This document shows positions 9,210 through 18,529 of a stretch of 64,000 nt of DNA, in pieces; position 1 is the first letter of the stretch; every line of letters starts with the position of its first letter. The notes below the pieces were generated by a model. The model saw only the letters and a list, made by a program, of their open reading frames with translations. It did no database searches and was not told the DNA's origin. The position numbers and the translations under genes were made by a program. The DNA comes from Corynebacterium phocae. Lineage in GTDB: Bacteria; Actinomycetota; Actinomycetes; Mycobacteriales; Mycobacteriaceae. The stretch covers positions 27,041-91,040 of the forward strand of contig NZ_VXKJ01000046.1 in NCBI RefSeq assembly GCF_008693075.1. Reading direction: 5' to 3'.

Positions 9210-10361
9210 CTAGTGGCTCTTTGGCGGCACTGAGCGCTGCTCCTCCCCGCAGTACGCGGACAGCGGGCGGATGAGCGAGTTGTTTTCGTTTTGCTCCACG
9301 ATGTGGGCGGTCCAGCCGGTGATACGAGCCATCACAAAGATGGGGGTGAAGAACTCAATATCAAAGCCCAGGATGTAGTACGCCGGGCCGGCTGGGAAGT
9401 CCAGGTTGGGCTGGATCTTGATGGAGGTGTTGTCATACATGGTCTTTTCCATGATGTCGTACATCTCCACCCATTTTTCCTGGCCGTGGGCCTTGGCCAG
9501 CTCGCGGAAGGCCTCGGACATGGTGGGCACGCGGGAGTCACCGTTTTTGTAGACGCGGTGGCCAAAGCCCATGACCAGGTCCTTGTTCTTGAGCCGGTTG
9601 AGCGTCCACTCCTCGGTCTTGGCCGGGTCATCGATTTCGATGAAGTTGTGCATCACGGCCTCATTCGCGCCGCCGTGCAGCGGGCCTTTCAAAGCGCCGA
9701 TGGCCGCAGCGATAGCCGAGTAGGTATCAGACATGGTGGAGGTGACCACGCGGGCGGCAAAGGTGGAGGCGTTGAAGGAGTGCTCCGCGTACAGGATGAG
9801 CGACTTGTCAAAAGCCTCAATGTCCGCGCGGTTGTTGGCTGGTGAGCCTTCCTCATCACCGAAAACCATCCACAGGAAGTTTTCCGCAAAGCCCTTCTTG
9901 CGGGAGGGCTCGATGTAGCTCTCTCCCCGGCGGCGGCGGATATCCAGCGCGATGATGGTGGGAATCTTGGCCATCAGCTCCAGCGCGGTGCGGCGGATGT
10001 GCTCGGAGTCTTTGGTGTAGGACTCCGGGTCGGAGGCACCAATATAGGAAATCGCGGTGCGCAGCACGTCCATGGGGTGACAGGACTTGGGCATGGAGGT
10101 GATCAGGTCAATGAGGTGGCGGTCCAGGTGGCGCAGCGCCTTCTCCCGCGCGGAGAAGCGGATGAGGGTTTCCTGGCCGGGTAGCTTGCCGTTCCACAGC
10201 AGGTAGGCCACTTCCTCGAAGGTGCAGTAGCGGGCCAGTTCTTGGACGGGATAGCCGCGGTAGGTCAGCGAGTTGGTTTCCGGGACAACCTTGGAAATAG
10301 CGGTCTTATCAACTACTACGCCGTAGAGGCCTTTGCGGATTTCTGGGTTCTTGTCAGACAT
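9210..10361 (-). CDS. prpC: 2-methylcitrate synthase
   Basis: A 383-residue citrate synthase-fold protein with the family signature GFGHRVYKNGDSR and the conserved LHGGANEAVM segment around the catalytic histidine. As third gene of prpDBC it condenses propionyl-CoA with oxaloacetate to 2-methylcitrate in the methylcitrate cycle. ATG with AAGGAG about 7 nt upstream. It is separated from prpB by a 116-nt gap with a hairpin but no T-run, so read-through is likely. A housekeeping citrate synthase is not excluded by motif alone; the operon decides. Confidence 0.92.
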   Translation of the reverse strand: MSDKNPEIRKGLYGVVVDKTAISKVVPETNSLTYRGYPVQELARYCTFEEVAYLLWNGKLPGQETLIRFSAREKALRHLDRHLIDLITSMPKSCHPMDVLRTAISYIGASDPESYTKDSEHIRRTALELMAKIPTIIALDIRRRRGESYIEPSRKKGFAENFLWMVFGDEEGSPANNRADIEAFDKSLILYAEHSFNASTFAARVVTSTMSDTYSAIAAAIGALKGPLHGGANEAVMHNFIEIDDPAKTEEWTLNRLKNKDLVMGFGHRVYKNGDSRVPTMSEAFRELAKAHGQEKWVEMYDIMEKTMYDNTSIKIQPNLDFPAGPAYYILGFDIEFFTPIFVMARITGWTAHIVEQNENNSLIRPLSAYCGEEQRSVPPKSH

Positions 10362-10441
10362 GTGGTACTCCTTGTGCTTGGGGCGCGGCGGCTGTTTTAG
10401 AACTTTCTGCCCCCGCGCGAACTTGGATTGAAGGGGTGGTT

Positions 10442-10464
10442 CTCCCCCGCCGGGTGGCGGGGAG
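10442..10464 (-). other. Intercistronic hairpin between prpB and prpC
   Basis: CTCCCCCGCC (10442-10451) can pair with GGCGGGGAG (10456-10464) with one bulge and a 4-nt loop. There is no T-run downstream, so an RNA processing or stability element is more likely than a terminator. Confidence 0.45.
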
Positions 10465-10477
10465 ATTGTTGCGGTGT

Positions 10478-11407
10478 TTAGGTGAAGGTGGGACGGTAGT
10501 TTTCCTGCGAGTAGGTAAATACTGACTGGTCAAAGTCGTTGTATTCGTTGTAGCGGACTAGCTCGTAGAGGCGGGAGCGGTGTTGCATCCGCTCTAGCCA
10601 CGCGGTCTGGATGCCGGTTTCTTTTAGGTCCCGCAGGAAATTCTCAGTGGCACCCATGCACACCCGGAAGGTGGACACCGGCCAAATGACGGCGTTATAG
10701 CCAATGTTTTCCAACGTGCGCGCGGTCAACAGCTCGGTCTTGCCAAACTCGGTCATGTTCGCCAGCAGGGGCACGTCCACGGCGGCGCGGAACTTCTCAA
10801 AGTCCGCCTCGCTGTAGAGGGCCTCTGTGAAGATCATGTCCGCCCCGGCACCTGCGTAGGCCTTGGCGCGCTCAATGGCGTCATCAATTCCGTTAATCCC
10901 GGCGGCGTCGGTGCGGGCGCAAATGATGAAATTGTCATCGCGGCGTTCCTTGGCGGCGGCGGAAATCCGGCGCACCATCAGGTCGGTGGGCACAACTTCT
11001 TTGCCGTCCAGGTGCCCGCAGCGCTTGGGATTAATCTGGTCCTCCAGGTGGCAGCCGGCCAGGCCGGCGTCTTCTAGCGCGGCTACGGTGCGGGCGGCGG
11101 ACATGGGCTCACCAAAGCCGGTGTCAGCATCCACCAGAACGGGCAGGTCGGTCACGCGGGCTATCTGCCCGGCGCGGGTGGCCACCTCGGTCAGCGTGGT
11201 CAGCCCAATGTCCGGCAGCCCTAAGTCGTTGGCCAGCACTGCTCCGGAGATGTACACGCCCCCGAAGCCGCCGATGTCCTGGATGAGCCTGGCCGTGAGC
11301 GGGTTGAACGCGCCGGGCAGCGTGGTGATTTCCGGGGCGCTCAGCGCCTCCCGGAAGCGGCGGCGCTTTTCCGCGTTGGAAATAGTGGAACCAAAAAGCC
11401 CTGCCAT
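10478..11407 (-). CDS. prpB: 2-methylisocitrate lyase
   Basis: A 309-residue member of the isocitrate lyase/PEP mutase family. Visible motifs: GVYISGAVLANDLGLPD near the N-terminus, the metal and substrate loop VDADTGFGE, and the signature stretch HLEDQINPKRCGHLDGKEVV including the catalytic KRCGH. It cleaves 2-methylisocitrate to pyruvate and succinate. Its ATG overlaps the prpD stop by one nucleotide (TAATG), so translation is coupled. Confidence 0.96.
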   Translation of the reverse strand: MAGLFGSTISNAEKRRRFREALSAPEITTLPGAFNPLTARLIQDIGGFGGVYISGAVLANDLGLPDIGLTTLTEVATRAGQIARVTDLPVLVDADTGFGEPMSAARTVAALEDAGLAGCHLEDQINPKRCGHLDGKEVVPTDLMVRRISAAAKERRDDNFIICARTDAAGINGIDDAIERAKAYAGAGADMIFTEALYSEADFEKFRAAVDVPLLANMTEFGKTELLTARTLENIGYNAVIWPVSTFRVCMGATENFLRDLKETGIQTAWLERMQHRSRLYELVRYNEYNDFDQSVFTYSQENYRPTFT

Positions 11408-12948
11408 TAGAAGATCCCTCCTGGGGTCTTCGGTGCCTTGGCTAGGGCGTCTTCGGTCACGCGGACGTTAAGCTCGCTCAAGTCGGTGAGCTGCTCCACG
11501 TTCTCTGCGGCGGCCAGGAAACGGTCCTGCTCTTCCTCTGCGACAATTCCCTTGGCCAGCGTGCGGAACTTCTTGATGTACTGCTCACGGCCAAAGGGGC
11601 GCTCGCCTAGCGGGTGAGCGTCAGCTACAGCCATCTCATCTTCGATGACGGTGCCGTCTTTAAAGGTGATGACTGCCTTGGCACCGAAGGCCTTTTCTTC
11701 CGGGTCGGTGGAGTGGTAGCGGCGGGTCCACTCCGGGTCCTCGATGGTGGAGATTTTGTGCCATAGCTCCACGGTTTCCGGGCGCCCGGCGCGCTCCGGC
11801 GCATAGGAGTCCACGTGGTGCCAGCCGCCGTCTTCCAAAGCCACGGCGAAGATGTACATGATGGAGTGGTCCAAGGTCTCACGGGTGGCCTTGGGGTCCA
11901 TTTTCTGGGGATCGTTGGCGCCGGTGCCAATGACGTAGTGGGTGTGGTGCGAGGTGTGCAAGACGATAGAGGCGACATCGGCAAGCTCTAGGCCGCGTTC
12001 CTTGATGGTCTCGCGCATGCGCCGCGCCAGGTCGATGGGTGCCTGGGACTGGTACTCCGCAGAGTGCTCCTTAGTGTAGGTGTCCAAGATGGCGCGTTTT
12101 TCCTCCCCCTCGGCCGGCAGCGGGATGGTGTAGGTGCGCTCCGGGGAGTGCAGCATCCAGGCGATGAACCCGTCCTCACCCTCCCAAATCGGTGCCGGCG
12201 CGCCCTCCCCGCGCATGGCGCGGTCCACAGCCTCAATGGCCATCTTGCCGGCAAAGGCGGGTGCGGAGGCCTTCCAGGAGGAAATGAGTCCCTTGCGGGA
12301 CTGTCGGGTGGCGGTGGTGGTGTGTAGTGCCTGGCCAATGGCCTGGTAGATGGTGTCCACGTCCAGGTCCAGCATGGTTCCAATACCGGCCGCAGCTGAC
12401 GGCCCCAGGTGTGCCACGTGGTCAATCTTCCACTCGTGCAGGCTCATGCCCTTAACCAGGTTCACCTGGATTTCGTAGCCGGTGGCCAGGCCGCGCAGCA
12501 GCGCCTTGCCGTCTAGGCCCTTGTGCTGGGCTACTGCCAGGATGGGCGGGATATTGTCTCCCGGGTGGGAGTATTCCGCGGCCAGGAAGGTGTCGTGGTA
12601 GTCCAGCTCGCGCACGGCGGTGCCGTTGGCAAAGGCCGCCCACTCGGCGGAGTACTTGCCGTCCACGCCAAAGATTTCCGCGCCCTGCCCGGCGTTGCAG
12701 CTTTTGCCTTCCGCGTTTACTGGCTGCGGATGGGCCTGCGCGATGACGCGGGCGGAGGTCACCGGGCCGCGCGACACGGAGGCCACCGCCACCGAAGCGT
12801 TGTCAATGATCCGGTTGATGATCATGTCCTTAGTTTCCTGCGGGACCTCCACCGGGTCCACGGCAACCTTGGCAATCTTGTAGGCCAGGTGCTCTTCGTA
12901 GGGGAAGTCCTCTGCGGACTTGCGGGTGCGTACTTGGTGCTCAATCAT
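11407..12948 (-). CDS. prpD: 2-methylcitrate dehydratase
   Basis: A 513-residue MmgE/PrpD family protein, the first gene of the propionate operon. It dehydrates 2-methylcitrate to 2-methylaconitate. Conserved stretches include [22 protein letters not shown] sequence near residue 60, [16 protein letters not shown] and [18 protein letters not shown] with AAAGGAG upstream. The ribosome-binding region overlaps a TTTGCAAA box, so the regulator PrpR may act very close to the start codon. Divergent from prpR across 180 bp. Confidence 0.95.
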   Translation of the reverse strand: MIEHQVRTRKSAEDFPYEEHLAYKIAKVAVDPVEVPQETKDMIINRIIDNASVAVASVSRGPVTSARVIAQAHPQPVNAEGKSCNAGQGAEIFGVDGKYSAEWAAFANGTAVRELDYHDTFLAAEYSHPGDNIPPILAVAQHKGLDGKALLRGLATGYEIQVNLVKGMSLHEWKIDHVAHLGPSAAAGIGTMLDLDVDTIYQAIGQALHTTTATRQSRKGLISSWKASAPAFAGKMAIEAVDRAMRGEGAPAPIWEGEDGFIAWMLHSPERTYTIPLPAEGEEKRAILDTYTKEHSAEYQSQAPIDLARRMRETIKERGLELADVASIVLHTSHHTHYVIGTGANDPQKMDPKATRETLDHSIMYIFAVALEDGGWHHVDSYAPERAGRPETVELWHKISTIEDPEWTRRYHSTDPEEKAFGAKAVITFKDGTVIEDEMAVADAHPLGERPFGREQYIKKFRTLAKGIVAEEEQDRFLAAAENVEQLTDLSELNVRVTEDALAKAPKTPGGIF

Positions 12949-12960
12949 TGGCAGTGCTCC

Positions 12961-12968
12961 TTTGCAAA
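12961..12968. promoter_or_regulatory. TTTGCAAA box, candidate PrpR operator
   Basis: A perfect 8-bp palindrome TTTGCAAA starts 13 nt before the prpD ATG and overlaps its ribosome-binding site. TTTGCAAA is the reported recognition motif of the mycobacterial PrpR regulator; use of the same motif here is inferred. Confidence 0.6.
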
Positions 12969-12970
12969 CG

Positions 12971-12986
12971 TGTGCGGTCCATCACT
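12971..12986. promoter_or_regulatory. Possible GlxR (Crp-type) site
   Basis: TGTGC-N6-TCACT matches 8 of 10 defined positions of the corynebacterial GlxR consensus TGTGA-N6-TCACA. It lies in the prpD leader or promoter. One such match can occur by chance. Confidence 0.3.
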
Positions 12987-13073
12987 GTATGTAATGCTCC
13001 CCACTCTATTGTTTTAAAAGTGCTCCAAGCCACAAGTGTGTAGTGTATAAAGTTGTGTCATAGAAGTGAGTTA

Positions 13074-13098
13074 TTTGCGAAAGCTGCAAAACTTGCAG
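13074..13098. promoter_or_regulatory. Second PrpR-like operator cluster
   Basis: TTTGCGAA at 13074 is followed by an exact inverted repeat CTGCAA-AAC-TTGCAG (13084-13098). Both are variants of TTTGCAAA and lie just upstream of prpR, as expected for autoregulation and control of the divergent operon. Confidence 0.5.
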
Positions 13099-13128
13099 TT
13101 CAACGGGAAATCTTGAAGGGAGTCGGTC

Positions 13129-14442
13129 GTGGCAAAGCACTACGCGGGGGCAAGAATCCACTCACTGCGCAAGACCCACGGTCTCACTCAAGTGGAGATG
13201 GCCCAGCGGCTGGGGTTATCCACCAGTTACCTCAACCAACTAGAAAACAACCAGCGGCCACTGACGGTAACGGTATTAATGCAGCTCACCCAGCGTTTTA
13301 ACGTGGAGGCTGCCTACTTCTCCCCTGCCCGGGACCTGCGCGCCATCTCTGAGCTGCGAACCTTGTTCCCCGACGCCGGGGAGGAAACCCTCACAGACTT
13401 AGCTGCCCGCTACCCCGAGCTCGTACCGCAGCTACTACGCACTGCACAGGCCGCCCCCGCCGCACTGCGGCAGCCCTTCGACGAGGTCCGGGACTTTTTC
13501 TATGAGGCCCACAACTACATCCACGAATTGGATGTATTAGCCGAGGAGCTGGCAGGGGAAATAGGGGACGGCGTGCTGCGGCGGGGCAACCTTGCCGCCC
13601 GCTTGGAAGAGGAACTTCAGGTCACCGTCCGTTTTGGCCGTAGCGGCGACCGCCGCCGCTTTGACCCGGACTCCCGTCGGTTGTACTTACGCGCCGGGCT
13701 AACGGAAGCCCAGCTGGTCTTCGAAATGGCGTTGCAGTACTGCCTCATCGGGTTGACCGACTTGACCGCCAACCTGGTCTCCGAGCTTGCCCCTGGCGAA
13801 ACCCAGCACATAGCCACGCTCGGCCTGGCACAATACTTCGCGGCCGCGGTGACCATGCCCTACACGGCTTTCCTAGATACCGCGGAGCAAACCCGCTACG
13901 ACATAGACGTCATCTCGGGGATTTTTGGCACCGGCTTTGAAACCACCGCGCAGCGCCTGTCCACCCTCCAGCGGCCGGGAAACAAGGGCGTGCCGTTCTC
14001 ATTCATCCGCACCGACCGCGCCGGCAACATCTCCAAACGGCAGTCAGCGTCATCATTTCACTTCGCGCGCAGCGGCGGGTCTTGCCCGCTGTGGATTGTC
14101 CACCGCGCTTTTGAAACCCCCAACCGCATCACGAGGCAAGTTGCCGCTATGCCGGACGGTCACGCGCACCTGTGGATAGCGCGGTTTGTACAGGGGCAAG
14201 CAAAATCCTGGGGTACTCCACGCAAGGAATTTGTGGTGGGACTTGGCTGTGACATTTCCCAGGCGGACCGGCTGGTCTACGCTGACGCACTCAACGTTGA
14301 TATCGCCTCAGCCACCCCCATTGGCCCGGGCTGTAAGTCCTGCCCCCGCCCAGCCTGCCCGCAACGTGCGCTGCCACAAGCCGGGCGACCAGTCCACCTG
14401 GACCTCAACCGGTCGTGGGACACCTCCTACGACACCCGCTAA
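13129..14442 (+). CDS. prpR: PrpR-type transcriptional regulator of propionate metabolism
   Basis: A 437-residue ScfR/short-chain-fatty-acid regulator. Residues about 8-62 are an XRE helix-turn-helix (LTQVEMAQRLGLSTSYLNQL); an IrrE-like region and a C-terminal DUF2083-type domain follow. Four cysteines cluster near the end (one in LGCD, then GCKSCPRPACPQRA), the pattern linked to an Fe-S cluster in the mycobacterial homologue. It should sense propionyl-CoA and activate the divergent prpDBC. GTG start with GAAGGGAG upstream. The last 31 bases of the gene, including the stop, belong to a 41-bp direct repeat copied 63 bp downstream. Confidence 0.92.
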   Translation: MAKHYAGARIHSLRKTHGLTQVEMAQRLGLSTSYLNQLENNQRPLTVTVLMQLTQRFNVEAAYFSPARDLRAISELRTLFPDAGEETLTDLAARYPELVPQLLRTAQAAPAALRQPFDEVRDFFYEAHNYIHELDVLAEELAGEIGDGVLRRGNLAARLEEELQVTVRFGRSGDRRRFDPDSRRLYLRAGLTEAQLVFEMALQYCLIGLTDLTANLVSELAPGETQHIATLGLAQYFAAAVTMPYTAFLDTAEQTRYDIDVISGIFGTGFETTAQRLSTLQRPGNKGVPFSFIRTDRAGNISKRQSASSFHFARSGGSCPLWIVHRAFETPNRITRQVAAMPDGHAHLWIARFVQGQAKSWGTPRKEFVVGLGCDISQADRLVYADALNVDIASATPIGPGCKSCPRPACPQRALPQAGRPVHLDLNRSWDTSYDTR

Positions 14443-14515
14443 GGCCCAGGCCGATGAACACGCACATGGTCAGCGTCGTGGGACACCTCCTACGACACCC
14501 GCTAAGGCCCAGGCC
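14412..14515 (+). repeat. 41-bp direct repeat copying the 3' end of prpR
   Basis: Positions 14412-14452 are repeated exactly at 14475-14515, offset 63 bp. The first copy spans the last codons and TAA stop of prpR; the second lies in the gap before the convergent flavoprotein gene. It looks like a tandem duplication with a 22-bp unmatched spacer. Confidence 0.85.
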
Positions 14516-14536
14516 CGGGGCCAGCGAGCGGCCTCA

Positions 14537-15982
14537 TTACTCCAAATCGTCGCGGGAAATCAGCCGGCGAGCGGCTTCGGTAATGGTGCCGGAAAGCGAC
14601 GGGTACACCGCAAAGGACTCCGCTAGCTGCTTGACAGTGAGGTTGTTGGCCACCGCCACGGCGATAGGCAAAATCAGCTCCGAAGCGGTAGGCGCTACCA
14701 CCACGCCGCCAATCACGCGGCCGGAAGTGTCCCGGCAAAACAGCTTGACAAAGCCGAAGTTCAGCGAGCGCATCTTAGCGCGCGGGTTGGTGTTGAGCGG
14801 CATCATCACCGAACGCACACCGGGACCGGCGGCCTCCGCCTCCGCCTGGGTAAAGCCCACGGCGGCAATCTCCGGCCGGGTAAATACGGCCGTTGCCACG
14901 GTCTTCAACCGCAGCGGGGACACGCCCTCCCCCAGGAAGTGGTACATCGCAATACGGCCCTGCATGGCGGCCACGGAGGCCAGCGGGAACAGGTCGGAAC
15001 AATCCCCGGCGGCGTAGATGCCGGAGACGTTGGTACGCGATACCCGGTCAACGTGAATGTGCCCGGACTTAGCGGTTTTAACCCCCACGTGCTCTAGCCC
15101 CAAGTCTTTAGTGTTGGGGATGGAGCCAATGGACATGATGACGTGAGAGCCGCGGATCTCACGGCCGTCCTGAGTTTCCACAATGACGCCGCCGTCTTCG
15201 GTACGCTTGACGGCCTCCACGCGGCAGTTCTTTTCCAGTTCTACGCCACGGCCGGCCAAGACCTGCTCCAAGACATCAGCGGCGTCCGCGTCATCATGGG
15301 GCAAAATCCGGTCACGGGAAGCCACCATGGTTACCTTCACGCCCATTTCCGCGAAGGCGGAGACAAACTCCGCGCCCGTCACACCAGAGCCCACCACAAT
15401 GAGGTGCTCAGGCTCTTCAGTAAGGCTGTAGACCTGCTGCCAGGAAAGGATCCTCTCCCCGTCCGGTTTGGCGGAGGGCAGCACGCGCGGGGTGGCACCA
15501 GTGGCCAGCAGAATAAGGTCCGCCTCCAGCGACTCTTCCCGGCCGTCGCGGTGAGTGACAATGACCCGGTGCGCGGAGTTGTCCATTCCCGACTGATCCT
15601 CAGCGAAGCGTCCACGTCCGTCGATGATCCGCACACCAATGTTTTCTAAGCCCCGGCGCACGTCAGCAGACTGCTCCGCAGCCAGTGTTTCCACACGGTT
15701 GTTAAGCGCCGGCAAGGACAGCTGTACGCGGCTGAGCTGATCACTTAGCCCCATGTCCTCCGCGCGACGGAAGTCGGTGCGAATATTTGACCCGGCAATG
15801 AAGGACTTCGAAGGCACACAGTCCAGGAGCACCGAGGATCCACCCGGGCCTTGTTCTTCAATCAGGGTGATTTCTGCGCCGTATTTGGCACCAGTTATAG
15901 CGGCTTCATATCCCGCCGGCCCACCGCCGATGATAATTATGCGGTGGGTGTCATCCAGGATGTTGTCCTCAGTTACAGTCAC
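14537..15982 (-). CDS. lpdA: FAD-dependent NAD(P)H-quinone dehydrogenase (LpdA type)
   Basis: A 481-residue pyridine nucleotide-disulfide oxidoreductase: FAD loop IIIIGGGPAGYEAA, NAD(P) loop VVGSGVTGAEF, second FAD motif GIYAAGDCSDLFPLA and a dimerisation domain. The disulfide motif is incomplete: GGSSVLLDCVPSK keeps the second cysteine only. The actinobacterial LpdA group, such as the mycobacterial homologue, likewise lacks the dithiol and reduces quinones instead of lipoamide; this is the likely role here. GTG 15982 is chosen because AAGGAG lies 10 nt upstream; an earlier GTG at 16012 would place that site inside the gene. Confidence 0.88.
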   Translation of the reverse strand: MTVTEDNILDDTHRIIIIGGGPAGYEAAITGAKYGAEITLIEEQGPGGSSVLLDCVPSKSFIAGSNIRTDFRRAEDMGLSDQLSRVQLSLPALNNRVETLAAEQSADVRRGLENIGVRIIDGRGRFAEDQSGMDNSAHRVIVTHRDGREESLEADLILLATGATPRVLPSAKPDGERILSWQQVYSLTEEPEHLIVVGSGVTGAEFVSAFAEMGVKVTMVASRDRILPHDDADAADVLEQVLAGRGVELEKNCRVEAVKRTEDGGVIVETQDGREIRGSHVIMSIGSIPNTKDLGLEHVGVKTAKSGHIHVDRVSRTNVSGIYAAGDCSDLFPLASVAAMQGRIAMYHFLGEGVSPLRLKTVATAVFTRPEIAAVGFTQAEAEAAGPGVRSVMMPLNTNPRAKMRSLNFGFVKLFCRDTSGRVIGGVVVAPTASELILPIAVAVANNLTVKQLAESFAVYPSLSGTITEAARRLISRDDLE

Positions 15983-16082
15983 GGGGGTTTTGCTCCTTGT
16001 AATTGTTTGCACAGATAGCTCGGGGGTTAAAAAGCTTCCTCGCTAGTCTAGTGTCCACAGAGGGCAAAACGCATGTTGAGCG

Positions 16083-17270
16083 TTAGTTAGCTTCCCCAAA
16101 CTGTTGCGCCACGGAGCCAAACAGCTTCACGCCCACGCCAATCGCACGCTCATCCACCGTCAGGTCCCCCATATGCAGATCGTGTTGTTCGCCCTCCCCG
16201 GACCAACACCCCAACCGCGCCATGGAACCCGGCACGTGCTCTAGGTACCAGGAGAAATCTTCCCCACCGGAGGACTGCGGGGCCTGGACAACAGCCTGCG
16301 GATCGATGGCACTGGCGGCCGCTGAAAGCAACGCAGTCGAAGCGTCATCATTGAGCACCGGCGGAACGCCGCGGTGGTAGTTCAGCTCGTGCTCGCAGCC
16401 GGTGGGCGCCAGGATCTCCGCGATTGTTTGCTCTGTCAGTTCGGGCATTTTACGCCAGATGGCAATATCGGCCGTGCGCATGGTTCCGCTCAACGCGCCC
16501 GTTTCCGGCATGGCGTTGGGCGCATAACCCGCGTTAACCTGGCCTACTACCCACACGGTGCCGCTGCGCGGATCCACCCGCCGCGACAGCAAGCCAGGCA
16601 GCTCCGTGATGACCTTGCCCAGCGCATAGACCACATCGGCAGTAAGATGCGGGCGCGAGGTGTGCCCACCCGGACCCGTGATTTTAAGGTCCACCACGTC
16701 AGTAGCAGAAGTAATGGCCCCGGCGCGCACCCCAATCCGGCCAACGCGCAGCTTGGGCTCAACGTGGATGGCGTAGATGGAGTTAACGCCTTCCAGCGCA
16801 CCCCATTCGATGACGTCGGTGGCACCGCCCACCCATACTTCCTCGGCTGGCTGGAAAATAAAGCGCACCCCAAACTCCAGGCCATGCTCCCGGTCATAAT
16901 CTGCCAGTGCGCAGGCAGTTCCCATTACTACCGTGGTGTGCACGTCGTGCCCGCACGCGTGGCATACCCCAGCGTTGACGGAGGTACACTCCAGGCCGGT
17001 GACCTCCTGCAATGGCAAAGCGTCAATGTCTGCACGAAAGGCTAAGCGCCCGGCTTCAGTATCAGGCCCCAGGTCCGCCATGAGACCGGTTTGTGGGAAT
17101 TGGTGCACGGAAATCCCGTAGCTTTCCAACACACCAGCTATATAACTAGTGGTCAGGACCTCATTGTTGGATATTTCCGGGTAGCGGTGGATGTGACGGC
17201 GCCATCCAATGACCTCACTGCGGTGGTCATTGAACCACGCATTGACGTAATCAGAAATGTTGTGCGTCAC
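16083..17270 (-). CDS. M20-family amidohydrolase
   Basis: A 395-residue metallo-amidohydrolase of the hippuricase/IAA-amino acid hydrolase type. Zinc ligands are visible in ACGHDVHTTVVMG, the QPAEE motif and a late ASSGGEDFSWYL-like segment (QSSGGEDFSWYL); the middle holds the dimerisation lid (VDLKITGPGGHTSRPH). It hydrolyses N-acyl amino acids or related amides in the cytosol; the substrate is not predictable. GTG start with GAGGAGG about 7 nt upstream. It follows lpdA's promoter region on the same strand with a short gap. Confidence 0.88.
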   Translation of the reverse strand: MTHNISDYVNAWFNDHRSEVIGWRRHIHRYPEISNNEVLTTSYIAGVLESYGISVHQFPQTGLMADLGPDTEAGRLAFRADIDALPLQEVTGLECTSVNAGVCHACGHDVHTTVVMGTACALADYDREHGLEFGVRFIFQPAEEVWVGGATDVIEWGALEGVNSIYAIHVEPKLRVGRIGVRAGAITSATDVVDLKITGPGGHTSRPHLTADVVYALGKVITELPGLLSRRVDPRSGTVWVVGQVNAGYAPNAMPETGALSGTMRTADIAIWRKMPELTEQTIAEILAPTGCEHELNYHRGVPPVLNDDASTALLSAAASAIDPQAVVQAPQSSGGEDFSWYLEHVPGSMARLGCWSGEGEQHDLHMGDLTVDERAIGVGVKLFGSVAQQFGEAN

Positions 17271-17339
17271 TAGGGTCCTCCTCGGTATGAACGCTGTCTA
17301 GTCTAGACTGCGGCCCCAGGAGGCCTAAATACGCGTGCC

Positions 17340-17720
17340 CTAAAAGGCGTCTTTGCGCGCCAACGAACGCCGGTTGGCCACGTAAGAATCAGGGAACTTA
17401 GCCACCTGGTGCGGCGCTACTAAGACCGACCAATCCGGTTCCTTTAGATGCCCCTGCCCGTCCACCAGCTGCGCTGCCCCCGGCATGAGTACCGCCGGTG
17501 GGACCTCAAGTGCCAACGCCAGCTTGAAGACCGTGGATAGCAGCGGGTCAGCGCAGTGAGGGTGCCGCCTTTCCAGGTTGTAGACCTGGTTGCGGGAAAG
17601 CCCGGCCAGCTCCGCCAGGGCAACGACGGACAGCCCCCGGCGCCGCCGCAGTTCCCGGAGATTTTCTGAAAAATTGTGCCCGTAGCGCAACCAAACCAGT
17701 GAATGAATAGCAAAAGCCAT
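17340..17720 (-). CDS. Small helix-turn-helix DNA-binding protein
   Basis: A 126-residue protein with an XRE-type helix-turn-helix at about residues 18-65: ENLRELRRRRGLSVVALAE then LAGLSRNQVYNLERR. The rest (about 70-126) has no recognised domain. It is probably a transcriptional regulator; the target is unknown. It lies between the amidohydrolase and upp on the same strand. The upstream GGGGGT before ATG 17720 is a weak ribosome-binding site. Confidence 0.75.
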   Translation of the reverse strand: MAFAIHSLVWLRYGHNFSENLRELRRRRGLSVVALAELAGLSRNQVYNLERRHPHCADPLLSTVFKLALALEVPPAVLMPGAAQLVDGQGHLKEPDWSVLVAPHQVAKFPDSYVANRRSLARKDAF

Positions 17721-17812
17721 GAAAATAAACCCCCGAATATTTTTTAACCCCCGCGTGCCCCCTGCGCGCGGTTGGATATATCCGGGAGTTTATTCCAAAA
17801 AGGGGTTTTTAG

Positions 17813-18448
17813 CTACAGGTCAATGTTGCGTGGACCGTAGAGCCTGTCACCGGCGTCGCCCAAGCCCGGCACTATGTAGGCGTGCTCATTGAGGTCTGGG
17901 TCAATAACGGCGGTCACCAAACGCACCGGCAAGCCGGAGTCTTCCAACGCGTCCACGCCCTTTTGCGCGGAAACCATGCAGATGGCGGTGATATCAGTAG
18001 CCCCGCGGGCTACCAAAAGCTCAATAGAGTTCAGCAATGAACCACCCGTAGCCAACATTGGGTCAATCAAAAATACGGTGCGCCCAGAGAGATCCTCCGG
18101 CAGTGCCTCCAGATACGGAACCGGCTCATGGGTTTCTTCATCGCGTGCCATGCCAATGAAGCCCACCTGGGCATCCGGAATCATCGATAACGCGGGGTCA
18201 ATCATTCCCAGTCCGGCGCGGATAATGGGGACAATGATGGGCGGGTCCTCCAAGCGGGTGCCGGTGGCCACCGCCACAGGGGTCTGGCACTCAAAGTTCT
18301 CTACCGCTAGATTGCGTGAGGCTTCATACACCAACATTGAACCTAAGTCTTTAAGAGCGGCGCGGAACGCGGCGTTGTTGCTGCGCTCATCACGCATAAT
18401 GGTCAGCCTGGAAGCTGCGAGCGGGTGATCTACTACGTGGATATCCAT
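17813..18448 (-). CDS. upp: Uracil phosphoribosyltransferase
   Basis: A 211-residue enzyme converting uracil and PRPP to UMP in pyrimidine salvage. The PRPP loop [13 protein letters not shown] and the uracil-binding C-terminus [15 protein letters not shown] are intact, and the length is standard. A TAAAGT -10 hexamer ends 7 nt before the ATG, so the mRNA is probably leaderless. The divergent EspC-like gene starts 81 bp away. Confidence 0.97.
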   Translation of the reverse strand: MDIHVVDHPLAASRLTIMRDERSNNAAFRAALKDLGSMLVYEASRNLAVENFECQTPVAVATGTRLEDPPIIVPIIRAGLGMIDPALSMIPDAQVGFIGMARDEETHEPVPYLEALPEDLSGRTVFLIDPMLATGGSLLNSIELLVARGATDITAICMVSAQKGVDALEDSGLPVRLVTAVIDPDLNEHAYIVPGLGDAGDRLYGPRNIDL

Positions 18449-18455
18449 AGCCCCT

Positions 18456-18461
18456 ACTTTA
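18456..18461 (-). promoter_or_regulatory. -10 element TAAAGT of leaderless upp
   Basis: Minus-strand TAAAGT is followed by 7 nt and then the upp ATG. Confidence 0.5.
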
Positions 18462-18529
18462 GCGCCGCTGACCGCATCACGTTAACCCTATTGGGAACCA
18501 ATTGGCGCAAACGCCAGTCTAAAAGTGGC

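Noticed and set aside
17795..17815. Hairpin AAAAAGGGGTTTTT after upp as a terminator
   Set aside because: Only A-T pairs form the stem, too weak to call.
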